Assembly: GCA_030248135.1 (NCBI GenBank)
Contig: JASANC010000791.1
Location: 62,001-126,000, forward strand
Length of the DNA: 64,000 nt
Direction: 5' to 3'
Source: Theristus sp. LFF4_11
Taxonomy: Eukaryota > Nematoda > Chromadorea > Monhysterida > Xyalidae
The position numbers were made by a program, and so were the translations under genes. Positions within the stretch are counted from its first letter, which is position 1. Each line of letters opens with the position of its first letter. The notes below the pieces were generated by a model. That model was not told the origin of the DNA. It was given only the letters and a program-made list of their open reading frames with translations, and made no database searches. Below, piece by piece: positions 59,650-64,000 of the stretch.

Positions 59650-61465
59650 GTTGGTCACACATTCTTCTAAACCCCGGACAACTCAGGTTTTTCATTTTTC
59701 GTTTTTTAGGCCAATTTCGTCTATGCTATTTCTACGGCCGATTCGCCCAAAATCATCACGATTCAGTACCTAGAATTGCTCACATAAGAAAACTGACCCA
59801 AAAGCCGTGATCGGCGCAATGAATTACCATGGAAAACACCGATTTCTTGTTTTTCATTTCTGGACCGGTTTCACTAAATTCCACGGCCGATTCGCCCGAA
59901 ATCGTCACGATTCGGTATCTAGAGTTGCTCACATGAAAAAACTAACACAAAATCCGTGATCAGTGTATTTAATTACCATGGAAAACACCGGTTTTTTGTT
60001 TTTCATTTTTGGACCGATTTCGCCAATTTCCACGGCCGATTCGCCCGAAATCGTCACGATTCAGTATCCAGAGTTGCTCACATAAAAAACTAACCCAAAA
60101 TCCGTGATCAGTGCATTGAATTACCATGGAAAACGCCGTTTTCTTGTTTTTCATTTCTGGACCGATTTCGCTAAAGTCCACGGCCGATTCGCCCGAAATC
60201 GTTACGATTCGGAATCTAGAGTTGCCCACATGAATAAACTAACACAAAATCCGTGATCAGCGCATTGAATTACCCTGGAAAACACCCTTTTCTTATTTTT
60301 CGTTTCTGGACCGATTTCGCCAATTTCCACGGCCGATTCGCCCGAAATCGTCACGATTCAGCATCTAGAGTAGCTCACGTAAGAAAACTAACCCAATATC
60401 CGTGATCAGCGCATTGAATTACCCTGGAAAACACCCTTTTCTTGTTTTTCGTTTCTGGACCGATTTCGCCGATTTCCACGGCCGATTCGCCCGACATCGT
60501 CACGATTCGACATCTAGAGTTGCTCACGTAAGAAAACTAACCCAAAATTTGTGATCAGCGCATTGAATTACCCTGGAAAACACCCTTTTCTTGTTTTTCG
60601 TTTCTGGACCAATTTCGCCAATTTCGACGGCCGATTCGCCCGAAATCGTCACGATTCAGTATCTAGAGTTGCATACGTAAGAAAACTAACCCAAAATCCG
60701 TGATCAGCGCATTGAATCACCCTGGAAAACACCCTTTTCTTGTTTTTCGTTTCTGGACCGATTTCGCCAATTTCGACGGCCGATTCGCCCGAAATCGTCA
60801 CGATTCGGTATCTAGAGTTGCTCACATAAGAAACTAACCCAAAATCCGTGATCAGCGCATTGAATTACACTGGAAAACATAGTTTTCTTGTTTTTCATTT
60901 CTGGACCGATTTCGCCGATTTCCACGGCCGATTCGCCGGAAATCGTCACGATTCAGCATCTAGAGTTGCTCACGTAAGAAAACTAACCCAAAATCCGTGA
61001 TCAGCGCATTGAATTACCTTGGAAATCACCCTTTTCTTGTTTTTCGTTTCTGGACCGATTTCGTCAATTTACACGGCCGATTCGCCCGAAATCGTCACGA
61101 TTCAGCATCTAGAGTTGCTCACGTAAGAAAACTAACCCAATATCCGTGATCAGCGCATTGAATTACCCTGGAAAACACCCTTTTCTTGTTTTTCGTTTCT
61201 GGACCGATTTCGCCAATTTCCACGGCCGATTCGCCCGAAATCGTCACGATTCAGCATCTAGAGTTGCTCACATAAAAAAGCTAACCCAAAATTCGTGATC
61301 AGCGCATTGAATAACCCTGGAAAACACCCTTTTCTTGTTTTTCGTTTCTGGACCGATTTCGCCAATTTCCACGGCCGATTCGCCCGAAATCGTCACGATT
61401 CAGCATCTAGAGTTGCTCACGTAAGAAAACTAACCCAAAATTCGTGATCAGCGCATAGAATTCCT
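59650..61465. repeat. 149-bp satellite, 12 tandem copies
   Basis: The marker CCGTGATCAG or a close variant recurs at 59805, 59954, 60102, 60251, 60400, 60549, 60698, 60846, 60995, 61144, 61293 and 61442, a spacing of 148-149 bp throughout. Each unit contains CACGGCCGATTCGCCCGAAA and CACGATTC. Outer copies are more diverged than inner ones. Confidence 0.97.
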
Positions 61466-61512
61466 ACGGACTAGACCTTTTCCTATTATTTTTCGTAGTT
61501 CAGACAAAATTT

Positions 61513-61870
61513 GAAAGAGTGAAAAACTGATACCCAGTCAAAATGCTACGAACTTTCAAAAAATGCACAATTTTGACTCAAAAAAGTGCCCGGGCAAAAA
61601 AATAAACTAAATTTTCAGAATCTACAGATGAAATTGCCCCAGGAAACATTTTTGTTGAACTGTGAAAGCGTCCCAGCTAAAAATTGAAAGGGCGAACACT
61701 TAAAACCAGGTGAAAACCCTCCGAACTTTTAAAAATGCCCAATTTTTTACCCAAAAACAGGGTCTGGGTAAAAAATTAACCCAATTTTCAAAATCTCCGG
61801 ATGGAATTACCCCAGGGAACATTTTTGTTCGACTGTGAAAGTGTTGCAGGTAAAAATTGAAAGGGCGAAC
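61513..61870. repeat. 173-bp tandem repeat, two copies
   Basis: The marker GAAAG(A/G)G(T/C)G(A/C)A occurs at 61513, 61686 and 61859. Copies share GAACTTT(C/T)(A)AAAAATGC and CCCAGG(A/G)AACATTTTTGTT, and differ at many sites. Confidence 0.8.
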
Positions 61871-62234
61871 ACATGTTGATTACATATCTGAAAAAAAAAT
61901 ACAAAGAGAAAGAAGTAACACGATTTTCAGAATAGGTTTTTCGTGTCTACAGCGTATGAAAAGTTGTCCGATAAAATTTTTTTCGCGGCTCCAAGCACAA
62001 CTTTGGGTGTTCGTTTCGTGTGCACAGAACCAAGTTTGTGGCTTATACTAAGCTCGCTGCAGGGCAGCGAGAAAGTTTGAAAAACGCGCGCGAGGGGAAA
62101 ACGGCTCATATTATGCGTGATGCGCTCTCCGCTCGCTGCGCTCGCTCGCGCATCCGCATGATAATTGTGCACGTATGTTGCAGACAGAGAAAAAAAAATG
62201 GAGAATTTAGAAAGTAAAAGGGGAGGGATTGGGG

Positions 62235-62278
62235 GGATGAAAATGAGGGGGGGGTTGGGGGGGGGGGGGGGGGGGGTT
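62235..62278. repeat. G-rich tract
   Basis: Runs of guanine (up to about 18 in a row near 62260-62276) within a purine-rich stretch; a candidate quadruplex-forming or assembly-problem site. Confidence 0.7.
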
Positions 62279-62575
62279 GATTGTGGGCGGGTGATGGGGT
62301 TATTTGTTTGGTGTGGTTTGTTGTCTATATGCATTGCAGCTTGCAACAGAATCATTTCTTTCACTGAGGTGCGGTGGCTTCTTTTTCTCGTGAGCTATCA
62401 AAAAATTACATAAAAACGTTGTACACTGTGTTTGATTCAATGTAAAGAATATGGTAACAGATAACAAAGTTTTCTGATTTTACCCATGCAACAATTCAGC
62501 GAATAAAAAACGTCGTAAATTTGTTCACCAAACCAGTTAGTTCCGCATATGCACACCGAATATGATTAGACGGCG

Positions 62576-62785
62576 CTTTCCTATTTTAGCGTAACTTTCC
62601 ACAAATAGAGTAACTTTGATATTTTAGCGTAACTTTCAACAAATAAAATAACTTTGATATTTTAGCGTAACTTTCAACAAATAAAGTAACCTTGATATTT
62701 TACCGTAACTTTGATATTTTAGCGTAACTTTCAATATGTTACGCTAAAATAGGATAGGACTTGGTACTGTCCTATTTTAGCGTAT
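62576..62785. repeat. Short tandem/inverted repeat TATTTTAGCGTAACTTTCAAC
   Basis: The phrase TTTTAGCGTAACTTTCAACA recurs about four times near 50-bp spacing. It closes with the inverse GTTACGCTAAAATAGGA followed by TCCTATTTTAGCGTA, so both ends are CCTATTTTAGCGTA-type. Confidence 0.75.
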
Positions 62786-62788
62786 CAA

Positions 62789-63239
62789 CATATCACAGGG
62801 AAAAGAACTATCCAAATGTACGCCAAATGTACACACGTATGTACTCCAAATGTACCCCAAATGTACCATAGTGGCACACATAATTGGCTCATCGACGTAT
62901 ATGGTATGTACCATAGTGGCGTAACATAACTGAGCCATCGGGGTATAGGGTATGTATCACATATATGCGATTATGGCGCAGTCAGACAATTATGACTAAG
63001 TATGCAATAAATATGTTTGCAATCATGGAAACCCCTCACACGCATGCAGATACACGCTCTCTTAAGGGGGCAAGACAAACAGGTATGTATCTAATTATGT
63101 CTGTTGTTAGTTATGTATGCATAATTAAGATGCTATGGTCAAACTATGTACATACCTAAACAAATATGGGAGCTTCCTGCTATGTATGAAATATGTACAT
63201 AGTGTAGTACATTTGGATCGTTCTTTTCCCTGTGATATA
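62789..63239. mobile_element. 450-bp inverted-repeat element with TATCACAGGGAAAAGAAC ends
   Basis: The left end ATATCACAGGGAAAAGAACT and the right end in inverse match for 32 bp with one mismatch. The interior has short direct repeats such as CCAAATGTAC and GTACCATAGTGGC. It is non-coding. Confidence 0.75.
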
Positions 63240-63261
63240 AACAGCTCATTTAAAGCTATTT

Positions 63262-64000
63262 CAGCCGCGAAACTTTGTAAACCTACGTTATTTTGCACGT
63301 AGATTTCAAATTTTAATCTTGTGGGTTACGGTAACGCCCGGTTTGGTCCCAACACGATCTTAGTTCCGTCAACAATCCACAAACAGCTTGGTAACCGCAA
63401 CCAAATTAGTGAAACAAGTTAGATTAGGGTTGTTTTGCATGGAGATTTAAAATTTAAACCTTGTGGGTTACGGTAACGCTTGGTTTGGTCTCAACACGAT
63501 GGGTTACGGTAACGCTTGGTTTGGTCTCAACACGATCTTAGTTTTATGAACAACCCACAAACAGCTTGGTAACCGCAACCAAACCGGTGAAACAAGCTAG
63601 GTTACGGTTGTTTTGCACGGAGATTTCAAGTTTAAACCTTGTGGGTTACGGTAACGCTTGGTTTGGTCTCAAAACGATGTTAGTTTCATCAACAACCCAT
63701 AAACAGCTTGGTAACCGCAACCGAACCGGTGAATCATGCTATATTAGGGTTGTTTTGCACGAAGATTTTGAATTTCCTTTTTTTGGATTACGGTAACGCC
63801 TGGTTTGGTTCCAATACAATCTTAGTTCTATCAACAATCTACAAACAGCTTGGTAACCGCAACCAAACCGGTGAAACAAGCTAGATTAAGGTTGTTTTGC
63901 ACGCAGATTTTGAATTTCAGCTTTCTGGATTACGGTAACGCCTGGTTTAGTCTCAACACGATTTTAGTTTTATGAATAATCCACAAACAGCTTGGTAACC
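63262..64000. repeat. 142-bp satellite running off the window end
   Basis: The marker AAACAGCTTGGTAACC recurs at 63381, 63559, 63701, 63843 and 63985. Spacing is 142 bp except the first gap of 178, where a 36-bp piece (GGGTTACGGTAACGCTTGGT and onward) is itself duplicated. The array continues beyond 64000. Confidence 0.95.

Overview
The window is nuclear DNA of an invertebrate animal. Genes are split into many exons with GT-AG introns, mostly 50-700 bp but sometimes several kb, and no operon-like spacing is visible. Gene content (EHD/RME-1 ATPase, secreted ShKT protein, astacin metalloprotease, kainate-type glutamate receptor, SLC6 transporter, globin, CORVET subunit TGFBRAP1/VPS3, RUNDC1, NELF-A) fits an ecdysozoan, plausibly an early-branching nematode or a close relative. 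It is not a Caenorhabditis-like species, because NELF is regarded as absent there. The species assignment is inference.

Layout: 1-6900 (+) 3' part of an SLC6 sodium-coupled transporter, with a repeat-filled intron at 1587-4262. 8507-13502 (-) secreted astacin with a Thr-rich linker and a C-terminal run of duplicated six-cysteine exons. 15093-23434 (-) EHD/RME-1, whose large intron houses a complete opposite-strand gene for a secreted two-ShKT protein (20464-21706). 25678-27830 (+) globin-domain protein. 28036-34225 (-) TGFBRAP1/VPS3. 35062-40047 (-) RUNDC1. 45036-49028 (+) NELF-A. 50806-56552 (-) kainate receptor. From 56553 to the end there is no recognisable gene: the region holds inverted-repeat elements and three satellite families (149, 173 and 142 bp).

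Mobile DNA is abundant and almost entirely non-autonomous. The clearest case is a foldback element present twice (17161-17733 and 43976-44560), with terminal arrays of a 15-bp unit and perfect 9-bp target duplications. In the EHD/RME-1 gene the duplicated 9 bp is the 3' splice site itself, so the intron now carries two identical acceptors. Several TA-flanked or long-arm inverted-repeat elements lie in introns of the SLC6, astacin, EHD and RUNDC1 genes.

The genes do not form one pathway. EHD/RME-1, TGFBRAP1 and possibly RUNDC1 act in endosomal trafficking. The kainate receptor and SLC6 transporter are neuronal membrane proteins. Astacin and the ShKT protein are secreted. NELF-A is a nuclear elongation factor. 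Exon ends given to the base were set by matching splice sites to reading phase; those marked 'about' were read from homology only.
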